Shown piece after piece: positions 34,846 through 42,891 of a DNA stretch of 64,000 nt; the first letter of the stretch is position 1; each line of letters begins with the position of its first letter. The stretch covers positions 6,591 to 70,590 of the forward strand of contig DBGEOK010000107.1 of the NCBI GenBank assembly GCA_048370855.1. Direction: 5' to 3'. The notes beneath the pieces are model-generated. The model was not told the DNA's origin. It searched no databases and saw nothing but the letters and a program-made list of their open reading frames with translations. A program made the translations under genes and the position numbers. This DNA comes from Limiplasma sp048370855. Lineage in GTDB: Bacteria > Bacillota > Clostridia > Christensenellales > Aristaeellaceae.

Positions 34846-37552
34846 TTTTGAATATCCCTGGGCGCTGCTGCTGATCCCGGCCGGCATCGCGGCGGTTATG
34901 TGGATCGACCGCCGCTACCGGACGCGCGCGCCGTCGCTCAAGCGGCGGGTTACGCTATGGTCGCGGCTGCTGCTTTGCGCCGTTCTCGCGCTGGCGGTCG
35001 CCGGTCCGTCGCTGCTGGTGGCGTCCGGCCGTACCGCGCGCTGGTTGCTGCTGGACGTATCCGACTCGGCCGCCCCGTCCAGCGAAAAAATGCAATCGGC
35101 GGTGGAGGAGGCGCTCGCGCGGCTGCCGCGGGGCGAAGAGGCGGGCGTGATCGTTTTTGGCGGCGACGCCATGGTGGAGGCGCCGTTGAGCGAGAACCCG
35201 GTCTTTACGGGCGTCCATGTAAACGTCAGCGGCGACGGCTCCGACCTGGACGGCGCGCTTTTGCTGGCAAACGCGCTGCTGCCGGCGGACGGTGCGGGCG
35301 GCGTCACGGTTTTAAGCGATGGGCGCGCGGAGGCAAGCCGCGCGGTGATCGATATTTTAACCGCTCGCGGCATTAAGGTGGATACGCTGGCCTATGAAAC
35401 CGCCGACGCTGCCGACGCGCAGCTTTCCGAGCTGATCGCCCCCGCCGGGGCGTACGAGGGGCAGAGCATTTCCGTGGAGGCGGTGATCGACGCCAACGCC
35501 GCTATGACCGGCGACCTTGTGCTGTACCAAAACGGCGAGCCGACCACCACCCGCGAGGTAAAGCTGCAAAAGGGAGAAAACCGGTTTGCCTTTACGGATG
35601 TCGCCCGCCAGGCCGGCGTGGTGACCTACGAGGCGCGGCTGCTGCTTCAGGAGGATACGCAGAGCCGTAACAACAGCATGAGCGCTTACGTTCGCGTTAC
35701 CGGCGCGCCGAACGTGCTGCTGGTGTCGCAATCGGACGGCGTAGAGAGCCTGCTGGCCTCGGCGGGCATGAAGGTGAACGCTGTCAGGCCGGGAGAGCTG
35801 CCGCAAAGCGCGGAGGGCTACCTGCCCTACGACGCGGTCGTGCTCAACAACATCGACTTTGACGACGCTACGGAGCGCCAGTGGCAAGCGCTGTCGGCGG
35901 CCGTGCGCACGCTTGGGCGCGGACTGGTGACGCTGGGCGGGGACAGCAGCTATGCGCTGGGGGGCTACCGGGGCACGGTGTTGGAGGAATTGCTGCCGGT
36001 CCGCATCGACGTGCGGGATAAGCTTCAAATGCCCGCGCTGTCCCTGGTCATCGCCATCGATAAATCCGGCAGCATGACGATGGGGCAGTTTGGAACCTCG
36101 CGGATCGAGGTGGCCAAGGAGGCCGCCATGAGCGCCATCGAGGTTCTGATCGAACGGGATCAGGTGGGCGTGATTGGTTTTGACGATACGGCAAAGTGGG
36201 TGGTCCCGTTTGGAAAAGTGGAGGATATCGGCGCGGTGGAAAGTATGATCGGCACGCTGCGCGCGGACGGGGGCACGGCCTTCTATTCCGCCTTGAGCGA
36301 AGCCTTTGAGGCGTTGATTGCCGCCGAAACGCCGCAAAAGCACGTGATCTTTCTTTCGGACGGCGAGCCGGGCGATACGGGCTTCCAGGACGTCGCGCTG
36401 GCTATGGGCAAGGCCGGCATTACCTTAACGACGGTCGCCGTCGGCAGCGGAGCCGATACCCGGCTGATGTCGCTGCTTGCCACGCTGGGAGGCGGCAGGG
36501 CCTATGAGGCTGGGGAATTTGACAATATTCCCAAAATCTTTACCAAGGAAACGATGCTTGCCGGCGGCAGCTATGTGCAAAACCGCGCGTTTACGCCTGT
36601 GGTGACTGAAAGCTCCGCGCTTACGGACTTTGACGGCTTTCCGACGCTTACGGGCTACCTGACGGCGGTGGAAAAGCCGACCGCCGCCGTTTCGATGACG
36701 AGCGATACCGAGGACCCGCTGCTGGCGTGGTGGAACGCGGGCGCGGGCCGAACCGTCGCGTGGATGAGCGACGCCGAGGGCGCGTGGACGGAAGCGTTCC
36801 TGCGCTGGACGGAGGCGCCGTCCTTTTTTGGCGGCCTGGTGGCGAAGGCGCTGCCGGGCGCGGGCCGGGAAGGCATGCTGACCGCCGCCGCGGACGGGGA
36901 TCGGCTGAGCGTTCGTTACGAGACGGAGGGCGCGGAGGAGGCGGAGCTGCATACCATAGCCACAATCGTGTCCCCGGACGGAACAGAGCAGACCGTGGAG
37001 CTTGCGGAGGTAGAGGCCGGCGTCTACGAAGGCGCGGCGGAGGCGAAGGCCCAAGGGGCCTACGCGCTTCGCGTTACCCAGAGCAGGGACGGCGAGGCGG
37101 TGCGTTCCCAGGAGGGAGGAGCGGTCAAGGGGTACGCCCATGAGTATGACCTCCGGGACGCGGCGGACAAGAACCTCGGCGAGTTATCCCTGCGCACGGG
37201 AGGGCGGACGCTCGCGCCGGAGGACGATTTCTGGAGCGCTCCGGTTGCGGGCTCCCGGGCCAGGCGGCGGCTGACCGCGCTGCTTTGCGTGCTGGCTGCT
37301 ATTTTGCTGCTGTGCGATATCGCGCTTCGCAAGCTTCCCTGGGAAGATGCTGTATTGGAGCTGATCGGCCGGCGGGGAGCGCGCGCGGACGCCTCGCCCG
37401 GCAAGGTTCGGGAGCCCGCGCAGAAGACGGGGGCCGCGAAGGAGCCGTCCCGCCGGGAGAGCAAGGCGGCCCGGGAAAAGGCCCGCAAGGAAGCGGCGGC
37501 CCAGACCGCGGACGCGCTGCTGTCGGCAAAGAAGGCGCGCGAAAAGCGATAG
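34835..37552 (+). CDS. Large VWA protein with glutamine-amidotransferase-like domain
   Basis: A 905-residue membrane protein, start GTG 34835 inside the upstream gene. Two N-terminal helices (about 5-22 and 38-55) precede a degenerate VWA-like domain, a CARDB/Ig-like region, and an amidotransferase-like domain that ends GRGLVTLGGDSSYALGGYRGT (about 285-385). A canonical VWA domain with MIDAS Asp409-x-Ser411-x-Ser413 (AIDKSGSM) follows. A late membrane helix (about 810-830) leads to a basic, Lys/Arg/Ala-rich cytoplasmic tail. The amidotransferase-like part shows no cysteine nucleophile at its elbow (TLGGDSS), so it is probably not enzymatic. It likely closes the operon, as a divergent gap and a new promoter follow. 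Confidence 0.88.
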   Translation: MGLDFEYPWALLLIPAGIAAVMWIDRRYRTRAPSLKRRVTLWSRLLLCAVLALAVAGPSLLVASGRTARWLLLDVSDSAAPSSEKMQSAVEEALARLPRGEEAGVIVFGGDAMVEAPLSENPVFTGVHVNVSGDGSDLDGALLLANALLPADGAGGVTVLSDGRAEASRAVIDILTARGIKVDTLAYETADAADAQLSELIAPAGAYEGQSISVEAVIDANAAMTGDLVLYQNGEPTTTREVKLQKGENRFAFTDVARQAGVVTYEARLLLQEDTQSRNNSMSAYVRVTGAPNVLLVSQSDGVESLLASAGMKVNAVRPGELPQSAEGYLPYDAVVLNNIDFDDATERQWQALSAAVRTLGRGLVTLGGDSSYALGGYRGTVLEELLPVRIDVRDKLQMPALSLVIAIDKSGSMTMGQFGTSRIEVAKEAAMSAIEVLIERDQVGVIGFDDTAKWVVPFGKVEDIGAVESMIGTLRADGGTAFYSALSEAFEALIAAETPQKHVIFLSDGEPGDTGFQDVALAMGKAGITLTTVAVGSGADTRLMSLLATLGGGRAYEAGEFDNIPKIFTKETMLAGGSYVQNRAFTPVVTESSALTDFDGFPTLTGYLTAVEKPTAAVSMTSDTEDPLLAWWNAGAGRTVAWMSDAEGAWTEAFLRWTEAPSFFGGLVAKALPGAGREGMLTAAADGDRLSVRYETEGAEEAELHTIATIVSPDGTEQTVELAEVEAGVYEGAAEAKAQGAYALRVTQSRDGEAVRSQEGGAVKGYAHEYDLRDAADKNLGELSLRTGGRTLAPEDDFWSAPVAGSRARRRLTALLCVLAAILLLCDIALRKLPWEDAVLELIGRRGARADASPGKVREPAQKTGAAKEPSRRESKAAREKARKEAAAQTADALLSAKKAREKR

Positions 37553-37690
37553 GGGCCAAAGCGCGCCGGAGAACAAGGCTATCGCCTATGAGCTCTCCCA
37601 GAACGATCAGAGCGGTTTTTCGCTGGAAGCCGCCATCCTTTTTGGGTGAAAAATTCCGTAGACGATCGCCCCGCCGGGAGAAAGTTTTGC

Positions 37691-37719
37691 TTGACAGACG
37701 GCAAGGGCTGTGCTACACT
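37691..37719 (+). promoter_or_regulatory. Promoter of the T-box / trpB transcript
   Basis: TTGACA at 37691-37696, a 17-base spacer, TACACT at 37714-37719. The 138 bases before it, from 37553, hold no recognisable feature. Confidence 0.8.
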
Positions 37720-37724
37720 TCGCT

Positions 37725-37991
37725 AAACCGATGAAGAAGAGCAAGTACGAGCAGGTCGTTTCGGCAAAGAGAGCCGCCGGGGGTGGGAGAGCGGCGCGAA
37801 ACGCGGTTGGGAATGGGCTTCCGAGGGTTTGCTGAAGCAAAGTAAGCAAAACGGCGTTGCTTCCCGTGACAGAGGCAGGCGTATGCTGGTACGCATGAGG
37901 TGGGCGCGAACGCGTCAAGCTGGGTGGCACCGCAGGAGTGTATGGCTCTTGTCCCCGCATTCAATACGGAATGGGGACAAGGGCCTTTTTG
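37725..37991 (+). ncRNA. T-box leader, tryptophan specifier
   Basis: A tRNA-sensing leader controlling the tryptophan synthase gene. The T-box itself (GTCAAGCTGGGTGGCACCGC) lies at 37914-37933 and matches the AGGGTGGNACCGCG core with small changes. Stem I shows AAAGAGAGCCGCC and GGGAGAGCGGC. A GAATGGGCTTCCGAG stretch places a TGG codon at 37814-37816 as the likely specifier, consistent with the downstream gene. The terminator, CTTGTCCCC...CATTC paired with GGAATGGGGACAAG and followed by TTTTT, covers 37948-37991. Uncharged tRNA-Trp should stabilise the antiterminator and raise expression. The specifier assignment is by position, not by a computed fold. Confidence 0.88.
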
Positions 37992-38042
37992 ACGGGCTTT
38001 TTCCCCGCGACAGGCTACGGCCGAAGGAAAGGAGCAATACCC

Positions 38043-39422
38043 ATGAGCAAGGAGATTCCCTACAAAATTTACCTGGAAGAAAGCGAGATGCCCAGGCAAT
38101 GGTACAACCTCCGCGCCGATATGAAGCGCAAACCCGCCCCGCTGCTGAACCCCGCGACGTTCAAGCCCATGACGTTTGAGGACCTTCGCCCGGTCTTCTG
38201 CGACGAGCTGATCGAGCAGGAGCTGGACGACAGCACGCCGTTCTTCGATATCCCGGAGGAAATCCGAGCGTTTTACAAGATGTACCGCCCTTCGCCGCTG
38301 GTCCGCGCGTATTGCCTGGAAAAACGGCTTCAGACGCCGGCCAAGATCTATTATAAATTTGAGGGCAACAACACCAGCGGCAGCCATAAGCTCAACAGCG
38401 CCATCGCGCAGGCGTATTACGCCAAAAAGCAGGGCCTGAAGGGCGTCTGCACCGAGACGGGCGCGGGCCAGTGGGGTACGGCGCTGGCTATGGCGTGCGC
38501 GTATTTTGACCTGGACTGCAAGGTCTATATGGTCAAGTGCAGCTATGAGCAAAAGCCCTTCCGGCGCGAGGTGATGCGCACCTATGGCGCGAGCGTGACG
38601 CCCTCGCCCAGCATGGAAACCCAGGTGGGCCGGAAGATTCTGGCCGAACATCCGGGCACCTCGGGCAGCCTGGGCTGCGCCATCAGCGAGGCCGTGGAGG
38701 CCGCCACCACGCGCGAGGGTTACCGTTACGTGCTGGGCAGCGTGCTGGCGCAGGTGCTGCTGCATCAGACGGTCATCGGGCTGGAGACAAAGGCGGCGAT
38801 GGACAAATACGGCATTAAGCCGGATATCATCATCGGCTGCGCGGGCGGCGGAAGCAATCTGGGCGGCCTGATCAGCCCCTTCATGGGCGAAAAAATACGG
38901 GGCGAGGCCGATTATCGCGTCATCGCGGTGGAGCCTAGGAGCTGCCCGAGCTTTACGCGCGGAAAATTCGCCTATGACTACTGCGATACGGGCATGGTAT
39001 GTCCGCTTGCCAAGATGTACACGCTTGGCAGCGGGTTTATTCCCTCTGCCAATCACGCGGGCGGCTTGCGCTACCATGGCATGAGCAGTATTTTAAGCCA
39101 GCTTTACGCGGACGGGCTGATGGAGGCGCGCGCTGTGGAGCAGACCAGCGTGTTTGCCGCCGCGGAGCAGTTCGCGCGCTGCGAGGGCATCCTGCCCGCG
39201 CCCGAAAGCAGCCACGCCATCCGCGCGGCGATTGACGAGGCGCTTTTGTGCAAGGAAAGCGGCGAGGAAAAGACGATCCTCTTCGGCCTGACCGGTACGG
39301 GATACTTTGACCTGTATGCCTATGAAAAATACAACAACGGCGAGATGAGCGACTATTTTCCCACAGACGCGGAGCTTCAGGCCGGCTTTGACGGCCTGCC
39401 CGACATGCCGGCAGGGTTGTAA
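38043..39422 (+). CDS. trpB: TrpB2-type tryptophan synthase beta chain
   Basis: A 459-residue PLP enzyme of the TrpB2 group, longer than TrpB1 (about 400 residues). The N-terminal extension reads IYLEESEMPRQWYNLRAD, and the PLP lysine is Lys116 in NNTSGSHKLNSA. CTETGAGQWG, GCAGGGSNLGG (phosphate loop) and AEPRSCP-like VEPRSCPSFTRG are conserved features. TrpB2 makes tryptophan from indole and serine, usually without a TrpA partner, and may salvage indole. No trpA or other trp gene is near. Expression is governed by the T-box immediately upstream; AAAGGAGC precedes the ATG. Confidence 0.94.
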   Translation: MSKEIPYKIYLEESEMPRQWYNLRADMKRKPAPLLNPATFKPMTFEDLRPVFCDELIEQELDDSTPFFDIPEEIRAFYKMYRPSPLVRAYCLEKRLQTPAKIYYKFEGNNTSGSHKLNSAIAQAYYAKKQGLKGVCTETGAGQWGTALAMACAYFDLDCKVYMVKCSYEQKPFRREVMRTYGASVTPSPSMETQVGRKILAEHPGTSGSLGCAISEAVEAATTREGYRYVLGSVLAQVLLHQTVIGLETKAAMDKYGIKPDIIIGCAGGGSNLGGLISPFMGEKIRGEADYRVIAVEPRSCPSFTRGKFAYDYCDTGMVCPLAKMYTLGSGFIPSANHAGGLRYHGMSSILSQLYADGLMEARAVEQTSVFAAAEQFARCEGILPAPESSHAIRAAIDEALLCKESGEEKTILFGLTGTGYFDLYAYEKYNNGEMSDYFPTDAELQAGFDGLPDMPAGL

Positions 39423-39461
39423 AGGAAGAAACCCGAGCCGGAGGAGGCTTGCCAAACCACG

Positions 39462-39504
39462 CAGACAAGGCCCCGGAACGCATTGCGTTCCGGGGCCTTG
39501 TCTG
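39462..39504. terminator. Strong hairpin after trpB
   Basis: A perfect 19-base-pair inverted repeat (CAGACAAGGCCCCGGAACG and its complement) around CATTG, 40 bases after the stop. There is no long U-tract, but the stem is very strong. Confidence 0.7.
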
Positions 39505-39522
39505 TCCGGCGCTTGCCGGAGC

Positions 39523-39695
39523 GTCGGGAAGGGGCTTAAACGGGAAGGGACGTTGGGAGGCGCCGCCTCCCAAGCCCGCCGCCTAAGGGCGAAGCCCTTA
39601 GGAATCCCTTTTTGGGCCGCGTTCGCGGCCCAAGGATGGTTCAGGGTTGGCGGAGGGAAGCGGCGGCCCTGTGGTCTGCTCGCGCTGCCCGGCAG
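39523..39695 (+). repeat. R2 structured repeat, best copy
   Basis: Three consecutive hairpins: GGGAGGCG-C-CGCCTCCC (39555-39571), CCTAAGGGC-GAA-GCCCTTAGG (39582-39602) and TTGGGCCGC-GTTC-GCGGCCCAA (39612-39633), preceded by GGGGCTTAAACGGGAAGGGACG and followed by a less conserved GC-rich tail. The same succession occurs at 51650-51795 (minus) and 56550-56675 (plus), with a diverged copy at 1560-1640. It lies between the convergent trpB and peptidase genes. Bases 39696-39803 hold nothing further. Confidence 0.75.
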
Positions 39696-39803
39696 GGCGG
39701 CGATTGAGATTGCGCAGTGGCCCTTATCAGGCGTCCGGACGGGAGATTCCCACCGTCTTCCGTTCTTCGCGCATATGCTTCCTCCCGAACTGAACGCAGT
39801 CGA

Positions 39804-41303
39804 TCAAGCGCCGTAGACGTCCCTGACCTTGCGGCAGAGGTGCTCTACATAGAAGGACGGGTCGAAGGGAGCGCCGCACGCACGCTCGATTTGTACGGCG
39901 GGCGGGTACAGCGCGCCGGTATGGTGTACGTTTTCATCCAGCCACTGGTTGACGGGGCCCAGCTCGCCCTTTTCCAGCAGGGCGTCCACGTCCAGCCCGC
40001 GCCTGACGGCGGCCATGAACTGCGCGGCGTAAGCGCTTCCAAGCGCGTAAGTTGGGAAATAGCCGAACATGCCGTCCGACCAGTGCATATCTTGCAAAAC
40101 GCCCACGGAATCGTTTGGCACGTCGATGCCCAAATACTCCTGGTATAGGGCCCGCCAGGCGTCCGGAAGCTCCTCCGTGGAAAGAGCGCCGTCAATCAAC
40201 TGCTTTTCCAGCTCATACCGCACCATAATATGCAGCGGGTACGTCACCTCGTCCGCTTCCGTGCGGATCAGCGACGGCTCGACACGGTTGACCGCCAGGT
40301 AGAAGCCGCGCTCGTCCACGCCGTCAAGCGCGCCGGGGAAAAACGCCCGCAGCTTGGGCAGCAGGAAACGCAGGAAGGCCGCGCTGTGGCCGATCATGTT
40401 TTCATAAAAGCGGCTTTGGCTTTCATGCATTCCCATGCTCACGTTTGTCAGGCAGGTATATTGGTATTCGTCCGCGATGCCCAGCTCATACAGCGCGTGC
40501 CCGCCCTCATGGATCACGCTGTACATGGAGGAGAGAAAGGCATTTTCATGATAGTGGGTCGTGATGCGCACATCATACCGGCTGGAGCCGGTCGTGAACG
40601 GGTGCTCCGTTTCGGCTATCGCGCAGCGGGAACGGTCAATCCGCATCAGCTCCATCAAATAGAAAGCCAGGGCCCGCTGGCGGTCCACCGGGCAGAAGGC
40701 CCTGAGGAAGGCGGGCGCGCTTGGCTGGTCGTGCACAGAGGCGATCAACGGCACAAGCTTTTCCCTGAGCATGCGGAAAAATACGTCCAGCCCTTGCGTG
40801 GTCGCGCCCTTTTCATAGCCGTCCAGCAGCGTGTCATAGGCGGGCCTGGACGGGTCCTGGTAGGCGGCGAAGCGCCGCTGATATTCGATAATCTGCGTTA
40901 GGTACGGGCGAAAAAGGGGATAGTCGTCCTTCTCCTTCGCCGTGCGCCATGCCTCGGCCGCCTGAGCCGTCAGACGGATATAAGCGGCATATTCCTCCAT
41001 TGGGATTCGCGTCAGCTTGTCCAGCTCCTCGCGCAGCAGCTCCGTCTGCCGGCGGGTGGAAAGGTCCAGCTCGTCCTTGCGCGCCCAAAGCTCGTCAAGC
41101 AGGGCGCGCGTCCTTTCGTTAACGAAAAGCTGGTAGCCTTTTTCACTTAACAGCCCAAGCGTGACGCCGCGCGCCTCCGCGGAGGCGCGCGGCGCGACGG
41201 TGGCGCCGTCAAAGTACAGGCAGGAGGCGGCGTGATCGTAAGCGTGGCGCTCCTGCTGAAGCTTTTTCAGAAGTTCCTTTCCTTCCTGTAAGTCCATTGG
41301 CAT
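39804..41303 (-). CDS. Carboxypeptidase Taq (peptidase family M32)
   Basis: A 499-residue cytoplasmic metallocarboxypeptidase. The zinc motif HEGGH (His265, Glu266, His269) fits the M32 HEXXH pattern with the characteristic IHEGGHALYE. Other family stretches are present: DVRITTHY upstream and GMHESQSRFYENMIG and YPLHIMVRYELE downstream. The enzyme removes C-terminal residues from peptides. The length matches the family (about 500). AAAGGAA sits 5 bases before ATG 41303; ATG 41297 is an alternative. The gene is monocistronic and converges on trpB. Confidence 0.94.
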   Translation of the reverse strand: MPMDLQEGKELLKKLQQERHAYDHAASCLYFDGATVAPRASAEARGVTLGLLSEKGYQLFVNERTRALLDELWARKDELDLSTRRQTELLREELDKLTRIPMEEYAAYIRLTAQAAEAWRTAKEKDDYPLFRPYLTQIIEYQRRFAAYQDPSRPAYDTLLDGYEKGATTQGLDVFFRMLREKLVPLIASVHDQPSAPAFLRAFCPVDRQRALAFYLMELMRIDRSRCAIAETEHPFTTGSSRYDVRITTHYHENAFLSSMYSVIHEGGHALYELGIADEYQYTCLTNVSMGMHESQSRFYENMIGHSAAFLRFLLPKLRAFFPGALDGVDERGFYLAVNRVEPSLIRTEADEVTYPLHIMVRYELEKQLIDGALSTEELPDAWRALYQEYLGIDVPNDSVGVLQDMHWSDGMFGYFPTYALGSAYAAQFMAAVRRGLDVDALLEKGELGPVNQWLDENVHHTGALYPPAVQIERACGAPFDPSFYVEHLCRKVRDVYGA

Positions 41304-41431
41304 GCAGTTCCTTTCTGACGATTAATCAAGTCAAACGCATTATACGTCCGAAGAATAGACCTGTCAAACATGGCGCGTCCTCCGGCGTCCGCTTACAATA
41401 GTCGAAGACTGGCAAAAAGGGAGGAAAAGAA

Positions 41432-42022
41432 ATGAATTACGGCTACATCCGCGTTTCCACAAGAGAACAGAACGAGGAACGGCAGAGGATCGCGCTTCGC
41501 AATTGGGGAATCCGGGAGGAGGATATGTTTTTGGACCGGCAATCCGGCAAGGACTTTGAACGGCCGCAGTATCGCCGGCTGCTGCGTCTGCTGAAAGGCG
41601 GCGATACGCTTGTGGTTCAGAGCATCGATCGGCTGGGAAGAAACTACGAGGAAATTCTCGCGCAGTGGAGGGTCATCATTCGGAAAAAGAACGCGGCAAT
41701 CGTCGTGCTGGATATGCCGCTGCTCGATTCGCGGCAGAACCGGGACCTGACGGGCACGCTGATCTCGGATATCGTTCTCCAGCTCCTTAGCTATGTCGCG
41801 CAGACGGAGCGGGAGATGATCCGGCGCAGGCAGGCGGAGGGAATCGCGGCCGCGAAAGCGCGCGGGGTTCATTTTGGCAGGCGGAAGATGCCGCTTCCGG
41901 CTGGCTTTGAGCAAACGGTCGCGCAATGGAGGCGCAAGGAGATCTCCTGCGAGGACGCGCTGGAACGGCTGCGCATAAGCCGAAGCTATTTTTTTACCGA
42001 GGTGAAAAGGTTATCCCTATAA
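41432..42022 (+). CDS. Small serine recombinase (resolvase/invertase family)
   Basis: A 196-residue protein of the resolvase/invertase family. The catalytic serine is Ser9 in YIRVSTREQ, and the second active-site region reads SIDRLGRNYEE. The domain has the usual E-helix (EREMIRRRQAEGIAAAKARGVHFGR) and a C-terminal helix-turn-helix in the last 40 residues (EDALERLRISRSYFFTEVKRL). It is close to Hin/Gin/Tn3-resolvase size. No transposase is adjacent. Ten bases after its stop begins a pair of inverted repeats enclosing a promoter (42034-42135), which may be its site. GGGAGGAAAAG is the ribosome site. Confidence 0.92.
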   Translation: MNYGYIRVSTREQNEERQRIALRNWGIREEDMFLDRQSGKDFERPQYRRLLRLLKGGDTLVVQSIDRLGRNYEEILAQWRVIIRKKNAAIVVLDMPLLDSRQNRDLTGTLISDIVLQLLSYVAQTEREMIRRRQAEGIAAAKARGVHFGRRKMPLPAGFEQTVAQWRRKEISCEDALERLRISRSYFFTEVKRLSL

Positions 42023-42033
42023 AGTCTTCAAAA

Positions 42034-42135
42034 GTACACTTTTACATACTTGTCATTTGAACTGAATATGTATATAATAGATCAGTAAGCCGCAATCAAC
42101 CAAAGGCAGTCGCGGCCGGGTAGGTGAAAGTGTAC
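42034..42135. repeat. Inverted repeats flanking a promoter beside the serine recombinase
   Basis: Left repeat GTACACTTTTACATAC (42034-42049) and right repeat GTAGGTGAAAGTGTAC (42120-42135) are reverse complements at 14 of 16 positions. The left repeat is itself part of a dyad, AAAAGT-AC-ACTTTT (42030-42043), two half sites around a 2-bp centre, as in serine-recombinase crossover sites. The enclosed 70 bases carry a good promoter. The repeats could be invertase sites, parts of a resolvase res site, or regulator binding sites. Confidence 0.6.
42050..42078 (+). promoter_or_regulatory. Promoter between the inverted repeats
   Basis: TTGTCA (42050-42055), a 17-base spacer and a perfect TATAAT (42073-42078) reading towards the membrane protein gene at 42176. 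It is in an unusually AT-rich patch and abuts the left inverted repeat. Confidence 0.8.
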
Positions 42136-42175
42136 GATTCCTTACCGGCGGGGCTTTCAGGGGAGGTGTGAACCG

Positions 42176-42766
42176 TTGAGGCGCAAGCAATACCGCGCCC
42201 TGTTTGATATGCGCGTGCGCACCGATCCCGATACCGGGCGGGACAGCCGCGTGGCGGTTTACACCGGCCCTTATTATCAAATTGATTTTCCCGGCGGTGC
42301 GAAGCGGAAGCTTGCCGCGCTCTGGACCGTGTGCCCGGCGCTGTTTTTAGCCGCCGGGCTGCTCAACACAAGCGGCAGCCGCTGCTTTTATGTGCTTCCG
42401 TTTTATCTGCTGCTGCCGTTTCCGCTTTTGTATTGGGGAATGGCAATTTTTCGCGTGCTGCGGATGCCCGGGCGCGCGACGGCGGTGGACAGGGACGAGG
42501 GGATCGAGCGCGTGCGGCGCAGCTCCGGAGGCGCGGCGGCGCTGAGCGCGCTTCATACGGCGGGAGAGCTTGTGCTGCTTGCGCTGGGCGGGGCGGGGGA
42601 GAGGCTTGGCGCGGAGCTTGCCGGCATGGCCTGTATTCTGGCGATCGGGGCGTTCGGCGTTTTGACCCACCGGGTCCTCAACGCCCTGAACATCGCGGAG
42701 CTGCCCGCAAAGGGCGCGGGCGGGGACGGCGAGAGGAACCCGCCCCAGGAGGACGGCCGCGCATAG
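42176..42766 (+). CDS. Small membrane protein of unknown function
   Basis: I do not recognise this 196-residue protein. It has four likely membrane helices: about 48-62 (ALWTVCPALFLAAGLL), 70-92, 122-140 and 145-168. The N-terminal 40 residues are soluble and basic, with a conserved-looking segment RVRTDPDTGRDSRVAVYTGPYYQIDFPGG. The C-terminal tail is polar. The start is TTG 42176, seven bases after GGGGAGGTG; no better start exists in frame. It lies downstream of the promoter at 42050-42078 and 125 bases upstream of the peptide-binding protein gene, and may be the first gene of that unit. Confidence 0.65.
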   Translation: MRRKQYRALFDMRVRTDPDTGRDSRVAVYTGPYYQIDFPGGAKRKLAALWTVCPALFLAAGLLNTSGSRCFYVLPFYLLLPFPLLYWGMAIFRVLRMPGRATAVDRDEGIERVRRSSGGAAALSALHTAGELVLLALGGAGERLGAELAGMACILAIGAFGVLTHRVLNALNIAELPAKGAGGDGERNPPQEDGRA

Positions 42767-42891
42767 GACGGGCCGTCAATTTGCCCCAGCCGCAAGGACC
42801 GTGGGGATGCATGCGTTGTTTGTAATGCGGAAACTCCGCTTTGCAATAAAGCCGCTTCGGCGGCAACCATCAAATCAAGGAGGAAGAAGAA

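Noticed and set aside
39804..41303. Assigning the M32 peptidase to the same transcript as trpB
   Set aside because: It is on the opposite strand and converges on trpB, with a strong hairpin and R2 between them.
42107..42160. Resemblance to part of an FMN riboswitch (GGTGAAA ... CCTTACCGGCGG)
   Set aside because: Only a short piece matches and the other conserved helices of the RFN element were not found; the downstream membrane protein does not look like a riboflavin transporter.
41432..42766. A complete transposon or integrative element around the serine recombinase
   Set aside because: No transposase, no terminal repeats beyond the local pair, and flanking genes are ordinary.
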